Shown: positions 17,871 through 27,595, counted from the first letter of the stretch. The stretch: 64,000 bases of DNA from Pelagimonas varians (GCF_003208435.1 NZ_QKMF01000001.1:124001-188000); one strand, 5' to 3'. Numbers and translations: made by a program. The notes: generated by a model not told the origin, from the sequence alone.

Positions 17871-18620
17871 TTAGACTTCGCCGCCGGCGATGCGGATGTC
17901 CTGACCATTTACGCTGCCCGAGTTTTCACCGCAAAGCCAAAGAGCAGCATCCGCGACCTCTTGGGGGGTGATCAGCCGACCATGCGGGTTGAGATCCGTC
18001 ATCAAGGCGCGGGCTTTTTCTTCGGGCAGGCCGGTGCGGTCCATGATCGAGGCAACATTGCGGGTGATAATGTCGGTCGCAACATAGGCCGGGCATAGGG
18101 CGTTGAAGGTGTAGGGCTTGGTTGCGTAATCGGCGGATAGGGCACGGATAAGGCCCAGCAATCCATGTTTGGTGGCGCTATAGCAGGGCGCGCCTTTCAG
18201 ACCGCGCACCCCGGCGATGGAGCTGATGGCAATGACGCGGCCCCAATCGGTTTGGGTCATGGACCGCAGGCTTTCGCGGATGGTTAAAAATGCGCCATCC
18301 AGATTGGTCGCTGTCATGTTGCGCCAAAATTCGAGATCGGTTTTGAGTATCGACTTGCCCTCGGCGATGCCTGCATTGGGCACACAGATTTGAATGGGGC
18401 CATGCGCCGTGACGGCACCTGCGATGCCTTGGGTGACCGATAATTCATCGGTGACATCCATCACCAGCGGGTGGATGCGGTCGCTGGCAGCTTGTTCCAG
18501 AACGTCGGCGCGGCGGCCGGTAATGGTGACTTGTGCGCCATTGGCAGCAAGGCTTTGGGCGATGGCAAGACCAATTCCGGTGCCGCCGCCGGTGACAATG
18601 GCGTGTTTGTTGTTGAGCAT
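17871..18620 (-). CDS. Short-chain dehydrogenase (3-hydroxybutyrate dehydrogenase-like)
   Basis: A 249-residue classical SDR. The cofactor site is TGGGTGIG (11-18), followed by NAG at about 87 and the catalytic Ser and Tyr-x3-Lys in ISSIAGVRG and YSATKHG. The C-terminal stretch NGQDIRIAGGEV matches the SDR dimer region. The overall pattern resembles 3-hydroxybutyrate dehydrogenases, but the PGWVxT-type substrate-loop signature is replaced by CPAYVATDI, so the substrate is uncertain. It is monocistronic, with the 3' end facing the TetR gene. Confidence 0.85.
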   Translation of the reverse strand: MLNNKHAIVTGGGTGIGLAIAQSLAANGAQVTITGRRADVLEQAASDRIHPLVMDVTDELSVTQGIAGAVTAHGPIQICVPNAGIAEGKSILKTDLEFWRNMTATNLDGAFLTIRESLRSMTQTDWGRVIAISSIAGVRGLKGAPCYSATKHGLLGLIRALSADYATKPYTFNALCPAYVATDIITRNVASIMDRTGLPEEKARALMTDLNPHGRLITPQEVADAALWLCGENSGSVNGQDIRIAGGEV

Positions 18621-18755
18621 GACGTTCCTCCGTTGAAGGCTAGCCTAGCGGGGGCGGGGCGTAAGGCAAGGCAGCGGCTGGCATGTGACGCAACGACGCT
18701 TGGCTTTTGAATTCACGCATGCGAATATGTTTTGAAATAAGGAGGAGTCCCCTGT

Positions 18756-19700
18756 ATGTTCCGCACTGCTTTTGCCATGGTATTTGCCGGCACCGCTGCC
18801 TTTGCCAGTGAAGATATCGCCGATAAGTACCCCCAATCCGAGCTTTACGACAAACCGGTGCAGGTCATTCCCGGTGTATATTCCGCCATCGGGGCGACCG
18901 CGCCGCCGACCTATGAAAACGCGGGTCATAACAACAACCTGTCGTTTATCGTTACTGGGGACGGTGTCGTGGTGATCAATGGCGGCGCGTCGGTTCGATT
19001 GGCTGCGGCGCTGCATGAAGAAATCAAAGCCGTGACCGACCAACCGGTTAAGCTGGTGATCAATGAAAACGGGCAGGGGCATGCGATGCTTGGCAATGCC
19101 TATTGGACAGATCTGGGTGTTGATGTTCTGGCCCATGCCGATGCGATCCATGAAATGGTGGAGCGCGGCGATTTTATTTTGCAAGGGATGCAACGGTATA
19201 ACAAAGACAAGGCGGAAGGCACGCGGGCCGTGCCAGCGAACCTGTCGTTCGACGACAGATATGTGATCGAGATGGGCGGTCTGACGATCGAGGCGCTGCA
19301 CCTTGGCCCTGCCCATGATCCCGGCGATGTTCAGGTTTGGATACCAAGCAAAGGCATTGTGATTGCGGGAGACATCGCATTTCACGAACGCATGCCGCCG
19401 ATCTTTCCGGAAACCGATACCAGCGCCTGGATTGAAACTTTTGAGGGGCCGTTTGCCGGTCTGGGGGCGACTTATGTGATCCCGGGGCACGGTCATCCGA
19501 CAAACATGGCGATGGTGACGATGGGAACCGTGGATTATCTGCACGACTTGCGCGAGAAGATTGGCGCGCATATTGACGCAGGAGGCGATCTGGCGGGCGC
19601 TTATTATGTTGATCAGGACCGGTGGAAGCATCTGGATACGTTCGAAGAACTGGCAACGAAGAATGCCGGCCGGGTCTTTGAGCAGATGGAATGGGAATGA
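18756..19700 (+). CDS. Exported MBL-fold protein with altered metal motif
   Basis: A 314-residue metallo-beta-lactamase-fold protein with a short signal peptide (MFRTAFAMVFAGTAAFAS). Downstream fold landmarks are kept: GPAHDPGD, VIAGDIAF and IPGHGHPTN. However, the first metal-binding loop, normally HxHxDH, reads N105-x-Q107-x-H109-A110 (INENGQGHAMLGN), so most zinc-1 ligands are replaced. It resembles a subgroup near quinoprotein-associated and SoxH-like MBL proteins. It may be a non-canonical or single-metal enzyme, or a binding protein. The next gene is a small membrane methyltransferase-like protein 77 bases downstream. Confidence 0.85.
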   Translation: MFRTAFAMVFAGTAAFASEDIADKYPQSELYDKPVQVIPGVYSAIGATAPPTYENAGHNNNLSFIVTGDGVVVINGGASVRLAAALHEEIKAVTDQPVKLVINENGQGHAMLGNAYWTDLGVDVLAHADAIHEMVERGDFILQGMQRYNKDKAEGTRAVPANLSFDDRYVIEMGGLTIEALHLGPAHDPGDVQVWIPSKGIVIAGDIAFHERMPPIFPETDTSAWIETFEGPFAGLGATYVIPGHGHPTNMAMVTMGTVDYLHDLREKIGAHIDAGGDLAGAYYVDQDRWKHLDTFEELATKNAGRVFEQMEWE

Positions 19701-19777
19701 GGGGCCAGCCCCTCTTGGCCTTGCGGCCAATTCACCCCGGGATATTTTAGGACAAAAGAAGCATTAGGGGATACCTT

Positions 19778-20227
19778 GTGAAGTGGATTGATATGCCGCC
19801 GGTCTGGCTGGCGGGGGCGCTGGGTTTGGCCTGGTGGCAAAAGACGTATTTTTCGCAAGGACTCAGCTTTGGCCCTGGTTTCGCTGATTTTTTTGGCGGC
19901 ATTTTTATTGGTGGGGGGCTTATTCTTATGGCTTTGGCGGTGCATGAGATGCGCCGATATCACACCACAATCATTCCCCATCAAACGGCCAGCCGGTTGG
20001 TGTCTTCGGGCATTTTCAAACGCTCGCGCAATCCAATCTATCTGGGGGATGTCATGATCCTGACCGGATTCATTTTGTATTGGGATGCGGTGCTGGCCCT
20101 GCCTTTGATTCCGGTGTTTTTCTGGATTTTGGAAAAGCGGTTCATCGAGCCGGAGGAAGAGGGGCTACGACGAAAGTTTGTTGCCGATTTCAAGCGGTAC
20201 TCGCAACAAACCCGCAGGTGGCTTTAA
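19778..20227 (+). CDS. Isoprenylcysteine carboxylmethyltransferase-family membrane protein
   Basis: A 149-residue integral membrane protein with four hydrophobic stretches and the ICMT/PEMT C-terminal signature: RSRNPIYLGDV, then a Glu and E-x-x-LRRKFVADFKRYSQQTRRWL. Eukaryotic relatives methylate prenylated cysteines or phosphatidylethanolamine with SAM; bacterial members of this size are mostly uncharacterised. The start is a GTG at 19778. It is downstream of the exported MBL protein and may be co-transcribed. Confidence 0.82.
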   Translation: MKWIDMPPVWLAGALGLAWWQKTYFSQGLSFGPGFADFFGGIFIGGGLILMALAVHEMRRYHTTIIPHQTASRLVSSGIFKRSRNPIYLGDVMILTGFILYWDAVLALPLIPVFFWILEKRFIEPEEEGLRRKFVADFKRYSQQTRRWL

Positions 20228-20351
20228 CTTTTTCAACTATTGTGCTTTACAGCGCGCGCTGCCTGTCGCTGCAGCGCCTTTTGGTAAAGGCGAAATGCGA
20301 ATTAACGCCTCATCAGGGGCGTAGGAGTACCTGAGCATAAAGGGGAATACC

Positions 20352-21923
20352 GTGAAAATAGGGACGCCGTTAGAGGTCGAAGCTGGTGAGAATCGCGTTG
20401 CGATGACACCGGACTCGGCGCGTCAATTGCAGAAACTGGGTTATGATTGTGTGATCGAAGCCGGAGCCGGTGCGAAAGCCGGATTTTCGGATGCCGATTA
20501 CACCGCCGCAGGTGTCGAAGTTGTCACAGGGGCCGACGCCCTTTGGTCAGCCTCTGATATCATTGCCAAGGTTCGCATTCCACAAGAAGCAGAGTTGGGC
20601 CGTCTGACCGCAGATAAAACGCTCATCACTTTCTTCAATCCGGGCGGCAACGAAGCCGGTTTGGAACAAGCCAAGGCAACCGGCGGTAGCGTCATTGCCA
20701 TGGAAATGGTGCCTCGCATTTCGCGTGCCCAGAAAATGGATGCATTGTCGTCCATGGCCAACATTGCCGGTTATCGGGCTGTAATCGAAGCAGGCAACAA
20801 CTTTGGCCGCTTCTTTACCGGTCAGATCACTGCGGCGGGTAAAGTGCCTCCGGCGAAAGTTCTGGTTGTTGGCGCCGGCGTTGCCGGTTTGGCCGCGATT
20901 GGGACATCTACTTCGCTAGGTGCAATCACATATGCATTCGACGTGCGCCCCGAAGTGGCAGAGCAGGTCGAATCGATGGGCGCTGAATTCGTCTATCTGG
21001 ACTTCGAAGAAGAACAGCAAGATGGCGCAGCCACCGGCGGTTACGCCGCCGTGTCCAGCCCCGAGTTCCGCGAAGCCCAGTTGGCCAAGTTCCGCGAATT
21101 GGCCCCTGAGGTTGATATCGTCATCACCACGGCCCTGATCCCCAACCGCCCAGCCCCCAAGCTGTGGACGGCGGATATGATTGCGGCGATGAAGCCCGGT
21201 TCGGTCATTGTTGACCTTGCAGCGGAAAAAGGCGGCAACGCCGAAGGCACCGTCATGGACGAGAAGGTTGTCACCGAAAACGGTGTGACCATCATCGGCT
21301 ATACCGATTTCCCATCGCGTATGGCGGCGCAGGCTTCGACCCTGTATTCCACCAATATTCGCCACATGATGACCGATCTGACCCCTGAAAAAGACGGTCA
21401 AATCAATCACAACATGGAAGACGATGTAATCCGCGGCGCGACTGTTGCGCATGCCGGTGCCATCACCTTCCCGCCGCCGCCCCCAAAAGTGGCCGCGATT
21501 GCAGCCAAGCCCAAGGAAGTTGTTCCCGAGCTGACGCCAGAAGAAAAACGCGCTGCCGAAACGGCCGCGTTCAAAGCGCAAACCAAGAACCAAGTGACGT
21601 TGCTTGCCGTTGGCGGGGCGTTGCTTTTGGCGGTTGGCCTTGTCGCGCCGGCCAGCTTTATGCAGCACTTTATCGTGTTTGTTCTGTCGGTCTTCATTGG
21701 TTTCCAAGTGATCTGGGGCGTGGCGCACAGCTTGCACACACCTTTGATGGCGGTCACCAACGCGATTTCATCCATCATTATTTTGGGTGCATTGATGCAG
21801 ATTGGATCCGGCTCTTGGCTGGTGATTATTCTGGCATCGCTGTCGATCTTCATGGCGGGGATTAACATCTTCGGCGGCTTCCTTGTAACACGGCGCATGC
21901 TTGCCATGTTCCAAAAATCGTAA
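20352..21923 (+). CDS. pntA: NAD(P) transhydrogenase subunit alpha
   Basis: A 523-residue proton-translocating transhydrogenase alpha subunit, which couples hydride transfer from NADH to NADP+ with proton entry. Residues 1-380 are the NAD(H)-binding domain (MKIGTPLEVEAGENRVAMTP; Rossmann motif VVGAGVAGLAAIGT; later TADMIAAMKPGSVIVDLA). The C-terminal part has four membrane helices starting at about 410 (TLLAVGGALLLAVGLVAP). It is therefore the E. coli-like two-gene form, not the Rhodospirillum three-gene form. The start is a GTG at 20352; pntB follows after 12 bases. Confidence 0.96.
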   Translation: MKIGTPLEVEAGENRVAMTPDSARQLQKLGYDCVIEAGAGAKAGFSDADYTAAGVEVVTGADALWSASDIIAKVRIPQEAELGRLTADKTLITFFNPGGNEAGLEQAKATGGSVIAMEMVPRISRAQKMDALSSMANIAGYRAVIEAGNNFGRFFTGQITAAGKVPPAKVLVVGAGVAGLAAIGTSTSLGAITYAFDVRPEVAEQVESMGAEFVYLDFEEEQQDGAATGGYAAVSSPEFREAQLAKFRELAPEVDIVITTALIPNRPAPKLWTADMIAAMKPGSVIVDLAAEKGGNAEGTVMDEKVVTENGVTIIGYTDFPSRMAAQASTLYSTNIRHMMTDLTPEKDGQINHNMEDDVIRGATVAHAGAITFPPPPPKVAAIAAKPKEVVPELTPEEKRAAETAAFKAQTKNQVTLLAVGGALLLAVGLVAPASFMQHFIVFVLSVFIGFQVIWGVAHSLHTPLMAVTNAISSIIILGALMQIGSGSWLVIILASLSIFMAGINIFGGFLVTRRMLAMFQKS

Positions 21924-21935
21924 AGGACCGGGATT

Positions 21936-23369
21936 ATGGATTTTGGATTCACAATTGCCGCCTATGTGGTTGCGGCTGTTCTGTTTATTCTGTCGCTGGG
22001 CGGGCTTTCGGGCCAGGAAAGCGCTAAGCGTGCTGTTTGGTACGGTATCGCGGGTATGGGTCTGGCCGTGGCGGCGACGCTTGTCGGACCGGGCTCCGGC
22101 TTTTGGTTGTTGTCGCTGATCTTGATCGCGGCGGGCGGTGTTATTGGGTACATTGTAGCCACACGTGTACAAATGACCGAGATGCCACAACTGGTTGCTG
22201 CCATGCACAGCCTTGTTGGTCTGGCAGCCGTGTTCGTGGGCCTGAACGCCCATATCGAACTGGGCCGTGTTCTGGCCATGGACGACACAGCGCGCCACGC
22301 TTTGGAAGGCTTCGCTGGTCTTCTGGCGCATAAGTCGCCGGTTGAGATCAACATTTTGCGCGTCGAAGTCTTCTTGGGCATCTTCATTGGTGCGGTGACT
22401 TTCACCGGTTCCGTGGTGGCCTATGGCAAACTGGCAGGTAAACTGACGTCATCGGCGCAAAAGCTGCCGGGTGGCCATATGCTGAACGCTGCTGCTGCTG
22501 CTCTTTCGGTGCTGTGTCTGGTTTGGTACTTCAACACCGGCGGTTTCTTTCCGCTGTTCTTGATGACACTGGCGGCGCTGTTTATCGGCTATCACCTGAT
22601 CATGGGTATTGGCGGCGCGGACATGCCTGTGGTTGTCTCGATGCTGAACTCTTATTCGGGTTGGGCTGCGGCTGCGATCGGCTTTAGCCTTGGCAACGAT
22701 CTTCTGATCGTCGTTGGTGCGCTGGTTGGCTCTTCTGGTGCGATCCTGAGCTACATCATGTGTAAGGCGATGAACCGTTCGTTCGTCAGCGTTATTCTGG
22801 GCGGCTTTGGCGGTTCAACCGGTCCCGCAATGGAAGTCGAAGGCGAGCAGATCGCAATCGACGCCGATGGCGTGGCACAGGCTTTGGAAGAAGCCGACAG
22901 CGTTGTGATCATCCCCGGTTACGGTATGGCCGTGGCTCAGGCCCAGCAGAATGTTGCTGAACTGACCCGCCGTCTGCGCGCAGCTGGCAAAGAGGTGCGT
23001 TTCGCGATCCACCCCGTTGCGGGCCGTTTGCCCGGGCACATGAACGTGCTGCTGGCCGAAGCCAAAGTGCCGTATGACATCGTTCTGGAAATGGACGAGA
23101 TCAACGACGACTTCCCATCGACCGACGTTGCGATTGTTATTGGTTCCAATGACATCGTGAACCCTGCGGCGCAGGAAGATCCCAACTCTCCCATCGCCGG
23201 TATGCCGGTTCTGGAGTGCTGGAAAGCCAAGCAGGTGTTCGTTTCCAAGCGTGGTCAAGGCACCGGTTATTCCGGCATCGAAAACCCGCTGTTCTACAAG
23301 GAAAACACCCGCATGTATTACGGTGACGCCAAAGCATCCCTTGATGAGTTGCTCAAGCGTATCGACTAA
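21936..23369 (+). CDS. pntB: NAD(P) transhydrogenase subunit beta
   Basis: A 477-residue beta subunit. About nine membrane helices fill residues 1-265 and the C-terminal NADP(H)-binding domain follows. The domain shows [35 protein letters not shown] and [21 protein letters not shown], which are signature stretches of PntB. It works as a heterodimer with PntA in the inner membrane and is the second gene of the pntAB operon, which ends at a strong terminator. Confidence 0.97.
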   Translation: MDFGFTIAAYVVAAVLFILSLGGLSGQESAKRAVWYGIAGMGLAVAATLVGPGSGFWLLSLILIAAGGVIGYIVATRVQMTEMPQLVAAMHSLVGLAAVFVGLNAHIELGRVLAMDDTARHALEGFAGLLAHKSPVEINILRVEVFLGIFIGAVTFTGSVVAYGKLAGKLTSSAQKLPGGHMLNAAAAALSVLCLVWYFNTGGFFPLFLMTLAALFIGYHLIMGIGGADMPVVVSMLNSYSGWAAAAIGFSLGNDLLIVVGALVGSSGAILSYIMCKAMNRSFVSVILGGFGGSTGPAMEVEGEQIAIDADGVAQALEEADSVVIIPGYGMAVAQAQQNVAELTRRLRAAGKEVRFAIHPVAGRLPGHMNVLLAEAKVPYDIVLEMDEINDDFPSTDVAIVIGSNDIVNPAAQEDPNSPIAGMPVLECWKAKQVFVSKRGQGTGYSGIENPLFYKENTRMYYGDAKASLDELLKRID

Positions 23370-23392
23370 CCAAGCGCGGTTTTTAAAACCAA

Positions 23393-23429
23393 GGTCCGTC
23401 CCCTGTAAAAGGGGGCGGGCCATTTTTTT
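23393..23429 (+). terminator. Intrinsic terminator after pntAB
   Basis: An 11-bp stem GGTCCGTCCCC / GGGGGCGGGCC (two G-T pairs) with a short A-rich loop is followed by A then T7. It begins 24 bases after the pntB stop. Confidence 0.92.
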
Positions 23430-23525
23430 GTGCACTGTCCTCAGAGGGGGCCTGAAACGCGACAATCGAATTGACATTGAGGGGTTTGCATATTACCAAG
23501 TAAAAAACTCAGGTATTTATGTATT

Positions 23526-23909
23526 ATGGCTACACGACAAGCAGCGCACGCATATTGGTCCCGCCTTTGGGTGCAGCATATGGATGTCAGTTACGACCCT
23601 TTGCTGGAAACTTTGCGGATCGTTTCGGCACACTTGGGTCACGACGGTGTCACACAGTCAGAAGAACCGGTTGCAGATATGTTGCTGCAATTGCCGCGGC
23701 TATTGGCCCGCGATCCGGCGTTCAATCCCCCCGGTCAATCGACCCGCAGCTTTGATGAAAGCTGGATTTTGGCGCTCAGCGGCGCGCTGCGACTGGCCGA
23801 CGCCGACAACTACCGGTTTTTATTACTGTCACGCATGACGCCGCAAAGCGCGTCCGAATTCCACTTTTTGCTGCGTCATGCGTTAACGATCTTGGATGAA
23901 GCAGGGTAG
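23526..23909 (+). CDS. Hypothetical protein
   Basis: A 127-residue soluble protein without a signal peptide or membrane segment, mostly predicted helical (ETLRIVSAHLG, VADMLLQLPRLLARD, ILALSGALRLADAD). No family is recognised. The start could also be the ATG at 23580 (MDVSYDPLLETL), where the helical part begins. It ends two bases from the stop of the convergent hydrolase-OsmC gene, so 3' ends are tightly packed. Codon usage looks like the surroundings and the frame is complete, which supports it as a real gene. Confidence 0.6.
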   Translation: MATRQAAHAYWSRLWVQHMDVSYDPLLETLRIVSAHLGHDGVTQSEEPVADMLLQLPRLLARDPAFNPPGQSTRSFDESWILALSGALRLADADNYRFLLLSRMTPQSASEFHFLLRHALTILDEAG

Positions 23910-23911
23910 GT

Positions 23912-25123
23912 CTAGACCAGCTCTGTTTCGATCTGGGCCCCTTGTTCCAAGGTGCGGTGCACGGGGCATTTGTCGGCAATTTCAATCAATCGGGTGATCT
24001 GTTCCGATGTCAGATTGCCTTGCAAGGTAATGCGCCGCTTGAACCGGTCGATACGGGTGTCCTTGGCGGTTTCTGCGTCTTGGGCATGCACCTTGTCATG
24101 CACCACATCGACTGAAATCCCATCCAGCGGCCAGCCTTTGCGCCGCGCATACATGCGGATGGTCATCGAGGTACAAGCCCCAAGGCCCGCTGCCACAAAG
24201 CCATAGGGTGACATGCCACGATTGGTGCCGCCATAGGCCAGCGGCTCATCCGCGACGGCGTGATGGAACGGTCCGTTCTGCACGTCTTGCAAAAAGCCGG
24301 CCGCATCAGCCTCGGACACGCGCACCACGCCTTCGGGGGCACCGATAGGGGGGGCAGGTGGGCGTAGATCCAAATAGCGCCCGACCCAAGCGGAAATCAC
24401 TTCGGCGGCGTATTCTGCATCGCATGGATCGGTCACTAGATGATCGGCGTTGTCCAGTGTGACAAAGCTTTTTGGGTGTTTGGCCGCAGTAAAGATCTGC
24501 GTGGCGTTTGAAATGTCGACAATCTCGTCGCGCGGCGCATGCAGCACCAACAGCGCGCGTTTCATACCGCTGATGATTGGCCCAAGGGTTTCTGCCTGCA
24601 CGTCTTCGACGAACTCCTGGCCCAAAATAACCGGTCTGCCGCCCAGCATGACTTCGGCGCGGCCATTTTCACGGATTTCCCCCAGCGCATCGCCAAAGTT
24701 ATGGGTGACATGGCCCGGATCAAACGGTGCGCCGATTGTTGCCACAGCCTTTGCCGACGCGATTTCAGGCGCAGCACGTAGCACCGCCGCGCCGCCCAAT
24801 GAATGGCCGATCAACAGGCTTGGGGCCATGCCGCGCCCCTCCAAATAGGTCGCAGCCGCCCGTAAATCGCCGACGTTTGAGGTGAACGTCGTATTGGCAA
24901 ATTCACCTTGGCTGTGGCCAAGGCCAGTGAAATCGAACCGCAAAACGGCGATACCCATGGCAGACAGGCGGGCGGCAATGCGGCGAGCGGCGGGAATATC
25001 CTTGCCGCACGTAAAACAATGGGCAAACAAAGCGGTCGCCAGATGCGGACCGGTGGGCAAGTCCAACCGCGCCGCCAGCATTTCGCCGCTGTGGCCGGGA
25101 AAGGTGATACGTTCAGTCGGCAT
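23912..25123 (-). CDS. Alpha/beta hydrolase-OsmC fusion protein
   Basis: A 403-residue two-domain protein. Residues 1-250 are a serine-hydrolase domain (nucleophile elbow GHSLGG; HADHL-type histidine region NADHLV). Residues 270-403 are an OsmC-type peroxidase domain with its two reactive cysteines in AAGLGACTSMTIRMYARRKG and IADKCPVHRTLEQG. OsmC proteins reduce organic hydroperoxides; the fusion suggests release of an acyl group and reduction of the hydroperoxide by one polypeptide. It is divergent from the endonuclease/phosphatase gene. A second, tandem OsmC protein is encoded at 40,371-41,579. Confidence 0.93.
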   Translation of the reverse strand: MPTERITFPGHSGEMLAARLDLPTGPHLATALFAHCFTCGKDIPAARRIAARLSAMGIAVLRFDFTGLGHSQGEFANTTFTSNVGDLRAAATYLEGRGMAPSLLIGHSLGGAAVLRAAPEIASAKAVATIGAPFDPGHVTHNFGDALGEIRENGRAEVMLGGRPVILGQEFVEDVQAETLGPIISGMKRALLVLHAPRDEIVDISNATQIFTAAKHPKSFVTLDNADHLVTDPCDAEYAAEVISAWVGRYLDLRPPAPPIGAPEGVVRVSEADAAGFLQDVQNGPFHHAVADEPLAYGGTNRGMSPYGFVAAGLGACTSMTIRMYARRKGWPLDGISVDVVHDKVHAQDAETAKDTRIDRFKRRITLQGNLTSEQITRLIEIADKCPVHRTLEQGAQIETELV

Positions 25124-25266
25124 GTGATGTCCTGATTGACCAAGGCACAGCCGCAGCGGCGTGCCCTTGGTTGGTGATTGTTTGTAGATGTCTTTGGGCT
25201 AAAACTGCGCGCAGGACGGTCGCCATGCAAGGGATGTGTCGGCCAGATGACACGAAGGTGAGGGAC

Positions 25267-26154
25267 GTGAAGTTTATAGTGAAGGCTATTGCGTGGATGG
25301 CTGGGCTGGCCTTGGCCGTGGGCGTAGGGGGCGCGGTCCACCCAATGGGCGATTCTTGGGCCGTGTTTCGCGTTGAAATTGCAGTAATTTTCGCATTGGC
25401 GGTGATTTGGACCGATTGGTCGAAACAGATCCGTTGGGGGCTGGCCGGGTTGGTGTTCGGACTGCTTGGCTGGCATGTGTTACAAAGCCGAGGGGCGGCT
25501 TTGGTGCAAAGTGACCTGACCTTGTTCCAGCAAAACCTGCTGTTTGACCGGGCAGATGGCGGCGCGCCGATATTGGCTATGATCCAAAAGACCGGGCCGG
25601 ATTTTATCGTGTTCCAAGAAGTGTCTGATCGCAACCGCCCGATCTTGAAACAATTGCGGGGTGACTACCCGTTTCAACAAGATTGTCCGTTGGCCAGCAA
25701 TCTGGGCGAAGCGGTTTTGTCGCGCCACCCCATGGTGGCTGGAACAGGGTTTTGTTCGAGGCGCGATGGTTTGGCTGCAATGCAAGTCCGCACGCCTGAT
25801 GGCCCGGTCTGGATTGGCTCGGTGCATTTGAGTTGGCCTTGGCCGAAAGGGCAGGCGGCGCAAGTGGATCAAATCTTGCCAGACATGGCCCGCCTGACCG
25901 GTCCCGCGGTGCTGGCCGGTGACTTTAACGCCGTTGCCTGGTCTCATACCGTGGCGCGGATCGGGGCGGCTACGGGGACGACGCGGCGCGGTCCCTTTCG
26001 GGCAACCTTTCATTTGCCGGTCTTCGGCTTGCCAGTTGGATTGGATCATGTTCTGACCAGTCCTGATTTTTCAGCAATGGTGCAGCGGACTCCCAAAGCG
26101 GGCGGCGATCATCATGGCAGTTTGACCCATTTGGAGTGGCGAAATGACGGCTGA
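25267..26154 (+). CDS. Endonuclease/exonuclease/phosphatase-family membrane protein
   Basis: A 295-residue protein with two or three N-terminal membrane helices (residues 1-75) and an EEP (DNase I-like) catalytic domain. Catalytic landmarks are DFIVFQEVSDRN (metal Glu), VLAGDFNAVAWSH (Asp/Asn), LDHVLTS and the final GGDHHGS (His). The start is taken as the GTG at 25267, preceded by AAGGTGAGG; a longer frame upstream lacks a good ribosome site. It overlaps the NUDIX gene by 11 bases. Members include phosphodiesterases, nucleases and sphingomyelinase-like enzymes; specificity is unknown, though the helices suggest action on the periplasmic face. Confidence 0.85.
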   Translation: MKFIVKAIAWMAGLALAVGVGGAVHPMGDSWAVFRVEIAVIFALAVIWTDWSKQIRWGLAGLVFGLLGWHVLQSRGAALVQSDLTLFQQNLLFDRADGGAPILAMIQKTGPDFIVFQEVSDRNRPILKQLRGDYPFQQDCPLASNLGEAVLSRHPMVAGTGFCSRRDGLAAMQVRTPDGPVWIGSVHLSWPWPKGQAAQVDQILPDMARLTGPAVLAGDFNAVAWSHTVARIGAATGTTRRGPFRATFHLPVFGLPVGLDHVLTSPDFSAMVQRTPKAGGDHHGSLTHLEWRNDG

Positions 26155-26686
26155 CCTTTTTGGTATCGGTCCCTTTTTATTTGAAGATCCGCGTGAACGG
26201 TCCGAGAGAGCCAAATTGACCGCCTTTCTCAAGGCCACTGGTTTGGCGGGATTTTCACGTGATCCTACCTTAGGCGGTCATGTCACAGGTTCAGCGTTTG
26301 TTTTGTCACCGGACGGTGGCTCGGTGTTGTTGACGCATCACGCAAAACTGGACCGCTGGCTGCAATTGGGCGGGCATTGTGACGGGATTTGCGACGTCCG
26401 GTTTGTGGCGCTTAAAGAGGCTTATGAGGAGTCGGGTTTGGCGCATATTCGCATGCTGAAAACGGAGGTTCTTGACCTTGATATCCACGTCATCCCGGCC
26501 TCGGCAAAGGAGCGGGAACACCTGCACTATGATCTGCGGTTCTTGATGCAAGCAGAGGTCGGGGATTTGCATATATCCTCTGAATCCAAAGCGTTAAAAT
26601 GGGTGCCTTTGGACCAATTGGAGCAGTATTCAACCGACCCTTCGGTGCTGCGTTTACGCAACAAAGCCCGTGACTTCGGGGGGTAA
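26144..26686 (+). CDS. NUDIX hydrolase
   Basis: A 180-residue enzyme that hydrolyses nucleoside diphosphates linked to another moiety. The NUDIX box is GGHCDGICDVRFVALKEAYEESGL split around residues 79-102: the catalytic KEAYEE core is intact, but the Glu expected after G-x5 is not there, as in other GGHCDG-type members of the family. It overlaps the preceding EEP gene by 11 bases and is translated in another frame, so the pair is coupled. The substrate is unknown. Confidence 0.88.
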   Translation: MTADLFGIGPFLFEDPRERSERAKLTAFLKATGLAGFSRDPTLGGHVTGSAFVLSPDGGSVLLTHHAKLDRWLQLGGHCDGICDVRFVALKEAYEESGLAHIRMLKTEVLDLDIHVIPASAKEREHLHYDLRFLMQAEVGDLHISSESKALKWVPLDQLEQYSTDPSVLRLRNKARDFGG

Positions 26687-26718
26687 CGGCCCGGCAGGGC
26701 GTGGCCGCTGCACAAAAG

Positions 26719-27555
26719 TCAGTACAAGAATTGGCGCAAAACCGAATGCATTCGGTCCGTGTTGTAAAGCAGCACGAACAGGCCTGTCACAACCATCACC
26801 TGCGTGACCAGTCTAAAATCCATCCCGCGATAAATCCCGACCAAAAACATCGCGATCCCCACTGGCAAAAAGATGATCGCGGTGACGCCGCTGAGCAACC
26901 ATCCGGCTGCAGTGATGCGGGATTCTTTTCGCGATTCGGCTTGGGTTGGGGCTGATACCGCATCGGCTGCGACAAGTTCAGTGTCCAGATCCTCTGATGG
27001 CATATCATAGAGCGCGGACAAGGTGTCGCGCTTGGCAGGTGTTGGCGTGTCTATTGCATCTTCCAGCATCAAGGGAGCAGGCCGGTCGACCAAATCGGGT
27101 GCTCCAAGACGGACGGTTTTCTGTGTTTCGGCACCGGGTGTTATCCGGGCGCGCTTGGGGGACACATAGCTGCGCAGCCGGATGAAATCCTCGGCATCCA
27201 GCAGCACATCGGGCGAATACCATTCAATAATATCCGCTGACGAGATCTTGAGTGCGAACAAGACTGTGTCGGACAAAATTTGCGCGGCCGCCTCATCTTC
27301 GGTCGGCGTTCCGTCCTTGGTGACAACCTCGAGCATCATGCGCGGGCCATAATCGCTGTATTCTTGCGGAGTAACACGCAGGCCAAAAACGCCGCCACGG
27401 ACCATATCGGCAGTTTCACTGACACGTGATCCGCCTTTTGGATGGGGGTCCAACCGTGCCAGAACACGGCGCGCGGCCTGCAAGTAGGGGCGTGGATCTA
27501 GATCCCGTGCATCGGGCAGAATCAACCCCGCATATGGATACTCAGTGGCGTTCAT
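26719..27555 (-). CDS. Hypothetical membrane protein
   Basis: A 278-residue protein of unknown function. Residues 1-200 are soluble and acidic, with a conserved-looking N-terminal core (YAGLILPDARDLDPRPYL, RMMLEVVTKDG). Two membrane helices lie at the C-terminus (about 215-240 and 250-270, WLLSGVTAIIFLPVGIAMFL and TQVMVVTGLFVLLY). It is a tail-anchored cytoplasmic protein by this topology. It converges on the NUDIX gene. No catalytic motif is seen. Confidence 0.7.
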   Translation of the reverse strand: MNATEYPYAGLILPDARDLDPRPYLQAARRVLARLDPHPKGGSRVSETADMVRGGVFGLRVTPQEYSDYGPRMMLEVVTKDGTPTEDEAAAQILSDTVLFALKISSADIIEWYSPDVLLDAEDFIRLRSYVSPKRARITPGAETQKTVRLGAPDLVDRPAPLMLEDAIDTPTPAKRDTLSALYDMPSEDLDTELVAADAVSAPTQAESRKESRITAAGWLLSGVTAIIFLPVGIAMFLVGIYRGMDFRLVTQVMVVTGLFVLLYNTDRMHSVLRQFLY

Positions 27556-27595
27556 AACATCCTCACAGACTTAAAATACGTGTCGTGTGGATATG

